DNA from: Flavobacterium sp. LHD-80 | GTDB lineage: Bacteria > Bacteroidota > Bacteroidia > Flavobacteriales > Flavobacteriaceae | Assembly (NCBI RefSeq): GCF_030929605.1 | Contig: NZ_JAVFVS010000004.1 | Coordinates: 310,001 to 374,000, forward strand | Reading direction: 5' to 3' | DNA length: 64,000 bases | Shown: positions 17,232 through 25,981 of the stretch, piece after piece | Position numbering within the stretch: position 1 is the stretch's first letter | Layout of the letters: the number at the start of each line of letters is the position of its first letter | The notes under the pieces: generated by a model | Databases searched by the model: none | What the model saw: the letters and a program-made list of their open reading frames with translations, nothing else | Told to the model about the DNA's origin: nothing | Made by a program: the position numbers and the translations under genes

Positions 17232-18262
17232 TAAGAATTTTTGTTGTTAGTGTTTAATGGAATTTCAGCCATACTAATTTTTTTACGGTCAATATCTCTA
17301 CCCATAAGAATATTCTTTTCCGTATCGATTTGTACTTTCTCTAATTTTTGAGTGTAGTTATTTTGGTTGATTACAGAATCTTTTTCGAATTCTCTTGGTC
17401 CTTCAATAACCCAATCATTCACATCTTTGTGGTCAAAACGGCAAGAATTACAAATGAATTCTTCAACTTCATGATACTCATCTTTACGACCAGTTACACG
17501 CTGAATTTCTCCACCAAACATCCAAACAGTAGTTTTACCGCAACATCCTGGAGTAGTACATTCTCTGTGTGCGTTATAAGGTTTGTTGAACCAAACTCTT
17601 GATTTAAAACGGAAAGTTTTGTCTGTTAAAGCTCCAACCGGACAAACGTCAATCATGTTTCCAGAAAACTCATTGTCGATTGCTTTAGAAATTCCAGTTG
17701 AAATATTAGCATGGTCACCACGATCTAATACTCCGTGAACTCTGTTGTCTGTCAATTGATCTGCAACTTGCACACATCTTTGGCATAAAATACAACGGTT
17801 CATATGCAGTTGAATATTTGGACCAATATCTTCCGGTTCAAATGTTCTTTTTTCTTCAATAAAACGTGATTTCGGATTTCCGTGCTCAAAACTTAAGTTT
17901 TGGAGATCACATTCACCTGCCTGATCACAAATTGGACAATCTAATGGGTGGTTGATCAATAAAAATTCAGTTACAGATTTACGTGCTTCCGTTACTCTGT
18001 CAGAAGATTTACTGTTTACTTCCATTCCGTCCATACATCCTGTTACACAAGATGCCATTAATTTTGGCATTGGTCTTGGGTCAGCCTCACTACCTTTAGA
18101 AACTTCAACTAAACAGCAACGGCATTTTCCACCGCTCCCTTTTAATTTTGAGTAATAGCACATGGCTGGCGGTACCAAATCTCCACCAATCATACGTGCA
18201 GCCTGCAGGATCGTTGTTCCTGGCTCTACGTCTATACTTTGACCGTCTATGGTTACTTTCAT
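17231..18262 (-). CDS. nuoG: NADH-quinone oxidoreductase subunit G, short form
   Basis: This 343-aa Fe-S subunit of the peripheral arm has an N-terminal plant-type ferredoxin domain with cysteines in CYYSKL, GGKCRCCLVEV and CVTGC. The HPLDCPICDQAGEC motif for the His-ligated 4Fe-4S cluster follows, then CILCQRCVQV with a later CPVGALT. It ends shortly after a CTTPGCCGKTT...CNSCR segment. The large molybdopterin-type C-terminal domain of E. coli NuoG (about 900 aa) is absent. The downstream nuoH start overlaps its stop, so this is not a recent frameshift but a naturally short lineage form. It is separated from nuoF by 171 bp of repeats. Confidence 0.93.
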   Translation of the reverse strand: MKVTIDGQSIDVEPGTTILQAARMIGGDLVPPAMCYYSKLKGSGGKCRCCLVEVSKGSEADPRPMPKLMASCVTGCMDGMEVNSKSSDRVTEARKSVTEFLLINHPLDCPICDQAGECDLQNLSFEHGNPKSRFIEEKRTFEPEDIGPNIQLHMNRCILCQRCVQVADQLTDNRVHGVLDRGDHANISTGISKAIDNEFSGNMIDVCPVGALTDKTFRFKSRVWFNKPYNAHRECTTPGCCGKTTVWMFGGEIQRVTGRKDEYHEVEEFICNSCRFDHKDVNDWVIEGPREFEKDSVINQNNYTQKLEKVQIDTEKNILMGRDIDRKKISMAEIPLNTNNKNS

Positions 18263-18433
18263 CTCTTTATTTTGTTTTTTTAGTTTCAGGTTTCAGGTTT
18301 CACGTTTTCACTTGAAACTAAAAAAACTTGAAACTTTAAACTATTTTAAACTTTTTTGTTGAAAGTCGGAATATTGAAAAGAATTGCTGTCCTTTTTAAC
18401 ATTATGAACTTTATAACTTTCTGCTTTTTATTT
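18263..18433. repeat. TTTCAGGTTTCAGGTTTCACG-type repeat patch between nuoF and nuoG
   Basis: Short direct repeats of TTTCAGG at about 18281-18303 are followed by the complementary words TTGAAACT at about 18313-18340, so the patch can fold back on itself. It encodes nothing obvious. Similar TTTCAG/TTGAAAC words flank the palindrome between odhA and odhB. Confidence 0.55.
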
Positions 18434-19804
18434 TTATACGATTACTTTACCGCCTACTAAATGCTTTACTTGTGAAAAAGGTTCAGCAACAAAGTGATCT
18501 CTATTTTTTATTTTTTCAGGGAAACGAACGTGATATTCAAATTCATCTCTAAAGTGACGAATCGCTGCTGCTACCGGCCAAGAAGCGGCGTCACCAAGAG
18601 GACAAATTGTGTTTCCTTCAATTTTACTTTGAATGCTCCACAATAATTCAATATCTTCTTCACGGCCTTGACCGTTTTCAATTCTCCATAAGATTTTTTC
18701 CAACCATCCTGTTCCTTCACGGCAAGGTGTACATTGTCCACAAGATTCGTGGTGGTAGAAGCGAGCAAAGTTCCAAGTGTTTCTAACCACACAAGCAGTA
18801 TCGTTATAAACAATAAATCCTCCAGAACCCAACATCGATCCGGTAGCAAAACCACCATCACTTAAAGATTCGTAAGTCATTAAACGATCTTCGCCGTTTG
18901 CTGTTTTGAAAATCAATTCAGCTGGTAAAATTGGCACAGAAGAACCTCCAGGTACAAATGCTTTTAATGGACGGCTTGAAGACATTCCTCCTAAATATTC
19001 ATCAGAATTCATGAATTCGTCAACACTTAAACCTAATTCAATTTCATAAACTCCAGGATTTTTGATGTGTCCAGAAGCAGAAATTAATTTAGTTCCTGTA
19101 GAACGTCCAATTCCAATTTTAGCATAATCGTCACCAGAATTGTTTACAATCCATGGGACTGTTGCAATAGTTTCAACATTGTTTACCACTGTTGGATTTG
19201 CCCAAAGTCCTGAAACCGCTGGGAAAGGTGGTTTAATACGAGGATTTCCTCTTTTGCCTTCCAAAGACTCAATAAGTGCAGTTTCTTCTCCACAAATATA
19301 AGCTCCAGCTCCACAGTGAACGTGTAACTCTAAATCGTAACCTGTACCTAAAATATTTTTTCCTAACCAACCTGCAGCTTTAGCCTCGGCGATTGCTCTT
19401 TCTAAAATTTTGAAAACCCACATATATTCTCCACGAATGTAGATATATGATAAGTTTGCGCCTAAAGCGTAACTAGAAGTGATCATTCCCTCGATCAATA
19501 AGTGAGGAATAAATTCCATCAAATAACGATCTTTGAAAGTTCCTGGTTCAGATTCGTCAGCGTTACAAATTAAGTGTCTTGGTTTTCCTGATTTTTTATC
19601 AATAAAGCTCCATTTCATTCCGGCAGGGAAACCAGCGCCACCACGACCACGAAGACCTGATTTTTTTACCTCTTCAGTAACTTCATCTGGTGTAAGTGTT
19701 TTTAAAGCTTTTTCTACAGAAGCATAACCGCCATTTTGACGATAAACTTCGTAGGTTTTAATTCCAGGAATATTGATTTTATCTAATAATATTTTTTGTG
19801 ACAT
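18434..19804 (-). CDS. nuoF: NADH-quinone oxidoreductase subunit F (NADH/FMN binding)
   Basis: This 456-aa subunit oxidises NADH through FMN and passes electrons to cluster N3. The FMN/NADH loop GLRGRGGAGFPAGMKWSF, CNADESEPGTFKDRYLME and the GAGAYICGEETALIESLEG block are present. The N3 ligands CGQCTPCREGTGW and a later cysteine in NTICPLGDAASWPV are also intact. The start lies one base after the nuoE stop. Confidence 0.97.
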   Translation of the reverse strand: MSQKILLDKINIPGIKTYEVYRQNGGYASVEKALKTLTPDEVTEEVKKSGLRGRGGAGFPAGMKWSFIDKKSGKPRHLICNADESEPGTFKDRYLMEFIPHLLIEGMITSSYALGANLSYIYIRGEYMWVFKILERAIAEAKAAGWLGKNILGTGYDLELHVHCGAGAYICGEETALIESLEGKRGNPRIKPPFPAVSGLWANPTVVNNVETIATVPWIVNNSGDDYAKIGIGRSTGTKLISASGHIKNPGVYEIELGLSVDEFMNSDEYLGGMSSSRPLKAFVPGGSSVPILPAELIFKTANGEDRLMTYESLSDGGFATGSMLGSGGFIVYNDTACVVRNTWNFARFYHHESCGQCTPCREGTGWLEKILWRIENGQGREEDIELLWSIQSKIEGNTICPLGDAASWPVAAAIRHFRDEFEYHVRFPEKIKNRDHFVAEPFSQVKHLVGGKVIV

Positions 19805-19805
19805 C

Positions 19806-20336
19806 TTATTTATCGTGTAATATTATTTTATCATCTTTACAATCAGCGATTAACTGATCTATTTTTTCTTCTGTCAATTTTTCTTTGTAGAAATCTCCTA
19901 ACTGCATCATCGGAGCGTATCCGCAAGCACCTAAACATTCTACACCAGCAATGGTAAACATTCCGTCTGGAGTTGTTTCGCCCATTTTAATGCCTAATTT
20001 TTCAGAAGTATAATCCATTAAATTTTCGGCACCATTTAAACAACAGCAAGAAGTCTGGCAAAACTCAAACATGTATTTTCCAATTGGTTTTTGGTTGAAC
20101 ATGGTATAAAAAGTAACCACTTCATAAACCTCAATTGGTTTGATTTGAAGAATTTCGGCAACTTTATCTTGCAATTCAGTACTAAGCCAGTTGTTGTGAG
20201 CATCCTGTACTTCATGCAAAACAGGCAGTAAAGCCGATTTTTGTTTGCCTTCCGGATAATGACTGATTAATTCATTGATACGAGCGATCAATGCCTCAGT
20301 CATATTTATTTCTTGTTTGTAATGTTTACGTTCCAT
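19806..20336 (-). CDS. nuoE: NADH-quinone oxidoreductase subunit E (2Fe-2S)
   Basis: This 176-aa thioredoxin-like ferredoxin subunit holds cluster N1a. The four ligand cysteines are in the blocks CQTSCCCLNGAENL and CLGACGYAPM. The ATG at 20336 gives 176 aa; an internal ATG 11 codons later (MTEALI) would give the conventional length and is an alternative start. It follows a 141-bp repeat patch after nuoD and abuts nuoF. Confidence 0.95.
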   Translation of the reverse strand: MERKHYKQEINMTEALIARINELISHYPEGKQKSALLPVLHEVQDAHNNWLSTELQDKVAEILQIKPIEVYEVVTFYTMFNQKPIGKYMFEFCQTSCCCLNGAENLMDYTSEKLGIKMGETTPDGMFTIAGVECLGACGYAPMMQLGDFYKEKLTEEKIDQLIADCKDDKIILHDK

Positions 20337-20477
20337 TTTTTATTTTGGATTTTAGATTTTAGATTTTAGACTTTTCAATCTGAATCTATAATCGGCATTC
20401 TTTTAAAATTTTAGATTTCGGACTTTAAATTTTAGATTTTTCCAATCTGAAATCTAAATTCTAAAATCTGCAATCAT
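20337..20477. repeat. TTTTAGA-unit repeat patch between nuoD and nuoE
   Basis: A 7-nt unit (GATTTTA) is repeated in tandem at about 20348-20370. Degenerate copies of TTTTAGATTT on one side and AAATCTAAATTCTAAAATC on the other make the region a loose inverted repeat. No protein or promoter box is evident. The same words recur at 22814-22962 and 39015-39060. Confidence 0.6.
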
Positions 20478-21716
20478 TTAGGCGTCTAATTCTCCTGCAA
20501 TTACATTTAAACTAGAAAGGATAACAATTGCATCAGATAATAAAGCTCCTTTAATCATATCAGGATATGCTTGGTAATAAATAAAGCAAGGTCTTCTGAA
20601 ATGTAATCTATATGGAGTTCTGCTTCCGTCAGTAACTAAATAAAAACCTAACTCTCCGTTTCCTCCTTCAACAGGATGATAAATTTCTGCAACTGGTACA
20701 GGAACTTCTCCCATTACGATTTTAAAGTGATAGATTAATGATTCCATCGAATTGTATACATCTTCTTTTGGAGGAAGGTAGTAATCAGGAACCTCTGCAT
20801 GATATTCGTTTCCAGCTGGCATTTTATCCAACGCTTGACGAATAATGCTTAAACTTTCCCAAACTTCAGCATTACGAACACAGAAACGATCATACGTGTC
20901 ACCTGACTTTCCAACAGGAACAATAAAATCAAAATCTTCGTAAGATGAGTAAGGCTGTGCAACACGAACGTCATAATCAACTCCGGCAGCACGCAAGTTT
21001 GGACCTGTAAATCCGTAAGCCATAGCTTGTTCAGCGGTGATTGCACCTACGTTTACAGTTCTGTCAAGGAAAATTCTATTTCTTTCGAATAAGTTTTCGA
21101 ATTCTTTCCATGCAACTGGAAATTCTTCAAGAAAAGCATCTAGTTTTTTGAAAGCCTCTGGAGACCAGTCTCTTTCAAAACCACCAATTCTTCCCATATT
21201 TGTAGTCAAACGAGCTCCACAAATTTCTTCGTAGATTTCGTAGATTTTTTCTCTAAATTGAAAAACGTATAAGAAACCAGTATACGCACCAGTATCAACA
21301 CCAAGAATTGAGTTACAAATTAAGTGATCTGTAATACGAGCAAGCTCCATTACAATAACTCTTAAATACTGTGCTCTTTTTGGAACTTCAACACCTAATA
21401 GTTTCTCTAATGTCATCCACCATCCCATATTGTTAATAGGAGAGGAGCAATAGTTCATACGGTCTGTAAGAGGTGTGATTTGATAGAAAGGGCGATTTTC
21501 GGCAATTTTTTCGAAAGCTCTGTGGATGTAACCAATAGTTGGTTCAGCCTCTAGAATTCTTTCACCATCCATTAATAGGATATTTTGAAAAATACCGTGA
21601 GTCGCAGGGTGAGTTGGACCTAAATTCAGTACCGAAAGCTCGCTTCCGTCTTCGTTTAGTTTCTCTTTAATTATTTTAGCATAACGATGCTCTGGTGGTA
21701 ATAATAGTTCTGACAT
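20478..21716 (-). CDS. nuoD: NADH-quinone oxidoreductase subunit D
   Basis: This 412-aa, 49-kDa-type subunit lines the quinone-binding site with NuoB. Family blocks are LNLGPTHPATHG near the N-terminus, GYIHRAFEKIAENRPFYQ, and TNMGRIGGFERDW in the middle. The C-terminus is SDAIVILSSLNVIAGELDA in place of the usual VxGEVDR. NuoC and NuoD are separate genes here, unlike the fused NuoCD of E. coli. It lies 25 bp after nuoC. Confidence 0.96.
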   Translation of the reverse strand: MSELLLPPEHRYAKIIKEKLNEDGSELSVLNLGPTHPATHGIFQNILLMDGERILEAEPTIGYIHRAFEKIAENRPFYQITPLTDRMNYCSSPINNMGWWMTLEKLLGVEVPKRAQYLRVIVMELARITDHLICNSILGVDTGAYTGFLYVFQFREKIYEIYEEICGARLTTNMGRIGGFERDWSPEAFKKLDAFLEEFPVAWKEFENLFERNRIFLDRTVNVGAITAEQAMAYGFTGPNLRAAGVDYDVRVAQPYSSYEDFDFIVPVGKSGDTYDRFCVRNAEVWESLSIIRQALDKMPAGNEYHAEVPDYYLPPKEDVYNSMESLIYHFKIVMGEVPVPVAEIYHPVEGGNGELGFYLVTDGSRTPYRLHFRRPCFIYYQAYPDMIKGALLSDAIVILSSLNVIAGELDA

Positions 21717-21741
21717 TTTATAATGTTGAATTATTTATTTT

Positions 21742-22263
21742 TTAGCAATTTGTTGTTGTTCTTCCAAAGAATCTGTCGTCTTTATCAGTTCTTCCACTGT
21801 CTTCCATTGGGAATTCTTTTCTCATTGGGAAAGACACCATTTCATCCATATTCAAAATACGTTTCAATTGTGGGTGACCAATAAAATTGATTCCGAAGAA
21901 ATCGTATGTTTCTCTCTCCATCCAGTTTGCACTCAAGAAGATATTTGAAACAGTTTTGATTTCTGGTTTTTCACCATCTAAATAAACTTTGATTCTGATG
22001 CGCTTGTTTTCGATCCAATTGTGCATGTGGTACACTACTGCAAATTGACGATCTAATTCGTTATCTGGATAGTGAATGCCACATAAATCTGTTAAAAAGT
22101 TAAATTGAAGATCAGCATCATTTTTTAAAAATAGAATCAATGCAGTGATTTTGTCAGCAGTTGTTTCTATTGAAAAAATATCTCTTTCTTGTTGAAAGTT
22201 GAAAACATTTGTATCAAATGTTTCAATAAGTTTATCTTGAATCAGGGTATTTTCTAAAGCCAT
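21742..22263 (-). CDS. nuoC: NADH-quinone oxidoreductase subunit C
   Basis: This 173-aa, 30-kDa-type subunit of the peripheral arm has the diagnostic block SANWMERETYDFFGINFIGHPQLKRILNMDE, followed by the PMRKEFP segment. The C-terminus is short. Its start is one base after the nuoB stop. Confidence 0.95.
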   Translation of the reverse strand: MALENTLIQDKLIETFDTNVFNFQQERDIFSIETTADKITALILFLKNDADLQFNFLTDLCGIHYPDNELDRQFAVVYHMHNWIENKRIRIKVYLDGEKPEIKTVSNIFLSANWMERETYDFFGINFIGHPQLKRILNMDEMVSFPMRKEFPMEDSGRTDKDDRFFGRTTTNC

Positions 22264-22264
22264 C

Positions 22265-22813
22265 TTATGAAATGTTATAGGAAGCTAATAATTCTTGGTA
22301 TTCTGGAGAGCTTCTGCGTCTAACAGATTCGCTTTTTACCAAATCTTGTAATCTCATTACACCGTCTACGATTTGTTCTGGTCTAGGAGGACATCCTGGA
22401 ACATAAACGTCAACCGGGATTACTTTATCAATTCCTTGTAACACCGAGTAAGTATCGAAAATACCGCCAGAAGAAGCACAAGCTCCAACAGCAATTACCC
22501 AGCGTGGCTCAGACATTTGTTCGTAAACTTGTCTTAAAATTGGAGCCATTTTTTTAGAAATCGTTCCCATTACTAAAAGCATATCAGCCTGACGAGGAGA
22601 GAAACTCACACGCTCAGATCCAAATCGTGCCAAATCGTAATGTGAAGCCATTGTTGCCATAAACTCAATTCCACAACAAGATGTTGCGAATGGTAAAGGC
22701 CAAAGAGAATTCGCGCGTGCCAAACCAACAACATCATTTAGTTTTGTAGCGAAGAAACCTTCTCCTACAACTCCCTCAGGTGGCGCAACCATATTTACAT
22801 TTGAATCGCTCAT
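22265..22813 (-). CDS. nuoB: NADH-quinone oxidoreductase subunit B (cluster N2)
   Basis: This 182-aa subunit carries the terminal 4Fe-4S cluster N2 that reduces quinone. The tandem Cys46-Cys47 (SCCGIEF), GACASSGG and VPGCPPRPE supply the four ligands. Length and N-terminus fit the family. It follows nuoA after a 149-bp gap that holds repeats and an 18-bp palindrome. Confidence 0.97.
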   Translation of the reverse strand: MSDSNVNMVAPPEGVVGEGFFATKLNDVVGLARANSLWPLPFATSCCGIEFMATMASHYDLARFGSERVSFSPRQADMLLVMGTISKKMAPILRQVYEQMSEPRWVIAVGACASSGGIFDTYSVLQGIDKVIPVDVYVPGCPPRPEQIVDGVMRLQDLVKSESVRRRSSPEYQELLASYNIS

Positions 22814-22962
22814 TTTAATTTTAGATTGTAGATTTCTGATTTTAGATTTTTGATCTTGAAACCGAAATCAATATTTTAAAATTCAATATTTTATGTTGAG
22901 AAATTATCTTTCAAATCTATCCCGATAGCTATCGGGACTAAAATCTGGAATCTAAAATCAAT
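22814..22962. repeat. repeat patch with 18-bp palindrome between nuoA and nuoB
   Basis: It contains degenerate TTTTAGATT words (about 22817-22850), the exact palindrome TCCCGATAGCTATCGGGA at 22920-22937, and AAATCTGGAATCTAAAATC words after it. The identical palindrome occurs at 35065-35082 between odhA and odhB. Both lie inside minus-strand operons. Confidence 0.7.
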
Positions 22963-23328
22963 TTATTCCCACTCTAGTGCTTTCTTTTTGATGATATAGA
23001 AAAAACCAACTAAAAGCAAAGCCATGAAAACAATCATTTTTAACATTCCTTCAATTCCTAAATCCTTAAAGTTTATCGCCCACGGGTAAAGGAAAATTAC
23101 CTCTACGTCGAACAATACAAACAAAATGGCAACTAGAAAATATTTTACCGAAAAAGGAATACGGGCATTACCTACAGATTCGATACCGCACTCAAAGTTT
23201 TTATCTTTAACTTCAGAGGTTCTTTTAGGGCCTAATTTTCCAGAAATAATGATTGTTCCTACCACAAAACCAACAGCCAGAATGAACTGCATTAAAATAG
23301 GAATGTAACTGTATTGATCAGATTGCAT
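22963..23328 (-). CDS. nuoA: NADH-quinone oxidoreductase subunit A
   Basis: This small membrane subunit of complex I has three hydrophobic segments. The conserved blocks KNFECGIESVGNARIPFSVKYFLVAILFVLFDVEVIFLYPWA are diagnostic of NuoA/ND3. I start it at the ATG at 23328 (121 aa, MQSDQYSYIP). The longer frame opens with a TTG at 23376 and adds 16 residues not typical of the family. It is the first gene of the 14-gene operon; no clear promoter box could be assigned in the 170 bp upstream. Confidence 0.95.
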   Translation of the reverse strand: MQSDQYSYIPILMQFILAVGFVVGTIIISGKLGPKRTSEVKDKNFECGIESVGNARIPFSVKYFLVAILFVLFDVEVIFLYPWAINFKDLGIEGMLKMIVFMALLLVGFFYIIKKKALEWE

Positions 23329-23497
23329 AAACTTGTGATTTTTACTTAAAGAATAAGCCACAAAGATAACTTTCAACTATGTAAATCACAAACTAAAGGG
23401 GGATATAAGTATGCTATGAAACCTTGTTTGTGTGTAATTTTTATTGATTATAAATAACGATTGGTTTTTTTAATATTTTTTTAAGAAATGAGCAAAA

Positions 23498-23529
23498 AAA
23501 AACGTCTCGAAATTAATCGAAACGTTTTT
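23498..23529 (-). terminator. terminator after the cold-shock gene
   Basis: AAAAACGTCTCGA (23498-23510) pairs with TCGAAACGTTTTT (23517-23529) with one mismatch. It is flanked by A/T runs and lies 43 bp past the minus-strand stop. It separates the cold-shock gene from the nuo operon promoter region. Confidence 0.75.
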
Positions 23530-23571
23530 AAAACCATTCAGAGGCAAAAAAAATAAATTGCTATATTTTTC

Positions 23572-23766
23572 TTAGATTACTGCTACTTTAGCAGCAACTT
23601 TCCCTTTTCTTCCTTCTTCTTCTTCATAGCTTACACGGTCACCTTCGCGTAATTCTTCCGCGTTAATTCCTGAAGCGTGAACGAAGATGTCCTTTCCTGT
23701 TTCTTCGTCTGTAATGAATCCATAACCTTTAGATTCATTGAAAAATTTTACTGTACCTGTACGCAT
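23572..23766 (-). CDS. cold-shock domain protein
   Basis: This 64-aa, single-domain nucleic-acid chaperone has RNP1 (KGYGFI) and RNP2 (DIFVHAS), both present in the order and spacing of CspA-type proteins. The acidic stretch SYEEEEGRKGK towards the end is common in Bacteroidota versions. It binds single-stranded RNA/DNA in the cytoplasm. It is monocistronic with its own terminator and a long leader. Confidence 0.95.
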   Translation of the reverse strand: MRTGTVKFFNESKGYGFITDEETGKDIFVHASGINAEELREGDRVSYEEEEGRKGKVAAKVAVI

Positions 23767-24072
23767 TGTAATTGTAATAATAATTTATAATAAAGCAAAT
23801 GTAACATATTAACTAATACAAAAGACATGTACGTGTTAATTTTTTGTAAAAATTATTGATTTACAGTGTTTTTACGTGGTTTATTGCATCAAATTTTATA
23901 TGAAATACCCTAATTTGAGAATCGTTTATTGTAAGAATATACGAAAAACGGAATTGTAGGAATTTTTTATTTCTATAAGTGTAAAAAATGCAATTATTCT
24001 TAAAAAAATAGAAATAAAAAAAGCAGCTGAAATTTTCAGCTGCTTTTTTGGTATGATTTAATTTTTTAAAGC
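23767..24072. other. 306-bp gap: cold-shock leader/promoter and aspS terminator
   Basis: The cold-shock side has a minus-strand TACATTTG (plus 23796-23803), which matches TAnnTTTG, with TTTTG 15 bp further upstream. This would give a short leader of about 25 nt. The far end holds the aspS terminator. Between about 23830 and 24010 I see no gene or named element. Confidence 0.5.
24017..24049 (-). terminator. terminator after aspS
   Basis: GCAGCTGA at 24023-24030 pairs with TCAGCTGC at 24036-24043 across a short AT loop, with A and T runs on both sides. It lies about 24 bp after the aspS stop codon. Confidence 0.85.
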
Positions 24073-25824
24073 TTAAATAGCATCAATTTTAATATGCAAT
24101 TCTTTCAATTGTGCATCATCAATTGCTGCAGGAGCATCGATCATAACATCACGTCCAGAATTGTTTTTAGGGAAAGCAATAAAATCTCTAATCGTTTCCT
24201 GACCTCCTAAAATTGCAACTAATCTATCCAATCCAAAAGCTAATCCTCCATGTGGCGGAGCGCCAAATTGGAAAGCATCCATTAAGAAACCGAATTGCGC
24301 TTTTGCTTCTTCTTCAGTAAATCCTAAATACTTGAACATTAACTGCTGAGTCGCTTTATCATGAATACGAATAGATCCACCGCCAATTTCGTTTCCGTTT
24401 AAAACCATGTCGTAAGCATTTGCACGAACTTTTCCTGGTTCTGTTTCTAACAAAGCCATATCTTCTGGTTTTGGAGATGTAAATGGGTGGTGCATTGCAT
24501 GGTAACGACCGCTTTCTTCGTCAAGTTCCAATAATGGGAAATCTACAACCCATAATGGAGCAAATTCTTCTGGTTTACGCAATCCTAAACGAGTTGCTAA
24601 TTCCATACGAAGTGCCGAAAGTTGTGCACGTGTTTTATTTGCAGGTCCAGAAAGTACAAAAATCATATCGCCAGGATTTGCTTCTGTAGCTTTTGCCCAA
24701 TTTGTCAAATCATCATTGTCGTAGAATTTATCTACTGATGATTTATATGTTCCGTCTTCATTACATTTTACGTAAACCATTCCAGATGCGCCAACTTGAG
24801 GGCGTTTTACCCAGTCAATTAATCCGTCGATTTCTTTACGAGTGTAATTTCCTGCTCCAGGAACAGCTATTCCGACAACTAATTCAGCCGAATTGAAAAC
24901 CGGGAATTCTTTGTGCTGTGCAAATTCGTTTAACTCACCAAATTTCATCCCAAAACGAATGTCTGGCTTGTCATTTCCGTATGTTTTCATGGCATAGTCA
25001 TAGGTAATTCTTGGGAATTTCTCTACTTCAACACCTTTGATTTCTTTTAATAAATGTCTTGTCAAACCTTCAAAAACATTCAAAATGTCTTCTTGTTCAA
25101 CAAATGCCATTTCGCAGTCAATTTGAGTAAATTCAGGCTGACGATCTGCACGTAAATCTTCGTCACGGAAACATTTCACTATTTGGAAATATTTATCCAT
25201 TCCGCCCACCATCAATAATTGTTTGAAAGTTTGTGGAGATTGTGGCAATGCATAAAATTGTCCTTCGTTCATACGGCTTGGTACAACGAAATCTCTCGCT
25301 CCTTCTGGAGTTGATTTGATTAAGTAAGGTGTTTCAACTTCGCAGAAATCCAAATCAGATAGATATTTACGAACTTCCATCGCTACTTTATGACGAAACA
25401 ATAAGCTGTTTTTTACCGGATTTCTTCTGATATCCAAATAACGATATTTCATTCTGATATCTTCTCCACCGTCAGTCTCATCTTCAATTGTAAATGGAGG
25501 AGTTAATGCCGAATTTAAAATAGTCAATTCAGAAACTAAAATTTCGATTTCACCAGTCGGGATGTTTTTGTTTTTGGCTTCACGTTCAATAACAGTTCCT
25601 TTTACCTGAATTACAAATTCACGTCCAAGTGTTTTAGCTAATTCAAAAACAGTTTTATCGGTACGACTTTCGTCGAAAATAAGTTGCGTAATTCCGTAAC
25701 GGTCGCGTAAATCGACCCAATTCATAAATCCTTTATCGCGTGATTTTTGAACCCAGCCCGCAAGCGTAACTTCGGTATTAATATTTGAAGCGTTTAATTC
25801 GCCGCAATTATGACTTCTATACAT
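24073..25824 (-). CDS. aspS: aspartyl-tRNA synthetase
   Basis: From the ATG at 25824 this is a 583-aa class-II aminoacyl-tRNA synthetase of the bacterial type. An N-terminal OB-fold anticodon-binding domain ([37 protein letters not shown]) is followed by motif 2 ([21 protein letters not shown]). A GAD insertion domain and the C-terminal motif 3 ([15 protein letters not shown]) complete it. It charges tRNA-Asp in the cytoplasm. The longer frame from a TTG at 25857 only adds 11 non-family residues. It is monocistronic. Confidence 0.97.
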   Translation of the reverse strand: MYRSHNCGELNASNINTEVTLAGWVQKSRDKGFMNWVDLRDRYGITQLIFDESRTDKTVFELAKTLGREFVIQVKGTVIEREAKNKNIPTGEIEILVSELTILNSALTPPFTIEDETDGGEDIRMKYRYLDIRRNPVKNSLLFRHKVAMEVRKYLSDLDFCEVETPYLIKSTPEGARDFVVPSRMNEGQFYALPQSPQTFKQLLMVGGMDKYFQIVKCFRDEDLRADRQPEFTQIDCEMAFVEQEDILNVFEGLTRHLLKEIKGVEVEKFPRITYDYAMKTYGNDKPDIRFGMKFGELNEFAQHKEFPVFNSAELVVGIAVPGAGNYTRKEIDGLIDWVKRPQVGASGMVYVKCNEDGTYKSSVDKFYDNDDLTNWAKATEANPGDMIFVLSGPANKTRAQLSALRMELATRLGLRKPEEFAPLWVVDFPLLELDEESGRYHAMHHPFTSPKPEDMALLETEPGKVRANAYDMVLNGNEIGGGSIRIHDKATQQLMFKYLGFTEEEAKAQFGFLMDAFQFGAPPHGGLAFGLDRLVAILGGQETIRDFIAFPKNNSGRDVMIDAPAAIDDAQLKELHIKIDAI

Positions 25825-25927
25825 GATCTCAATTTTAGACTGCAAAAGTAAACACAAAAAATAAAATAATATAGTAAAGTGCTAAGTTGCTGCATATAAA
25901 TTTGAAATATTTTGTTAATAGTTAAAT

Positions 25928-25954
25928 TTTGCAATTCTAATTTCTTTAGATTTG
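25928..25954 (+). promoter_or_regulatory. candidate promoter of the thioredoxin-like gene
   Basis: TAGATTTG at 25947-25954 fits TAnnTTTG, and TTTG at 25928-25931 lies 15 bp upstream, a little closer than usual. The start codon is 28 bp downstream of the -7 box. Confidence 0.4.
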
Positions 25955-25981
25955 ATACACTCAAAACAAACCTTGCTACCT

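Noticed and set aside
17231..18433. nuoG truncated by a frameshift or deletion
   Set aside because: The stop overlaps the nuoH start as TAATG and no remnant of the missing domain is found in any frame around it; a short NuoG is likely normal for the lineage.
23329..23376. Longer NuoA starting at 23376
   Set aside because: The codon there is TTG and the extra 16 residues are not family-like; the ATG at 23328 gives the normal length.
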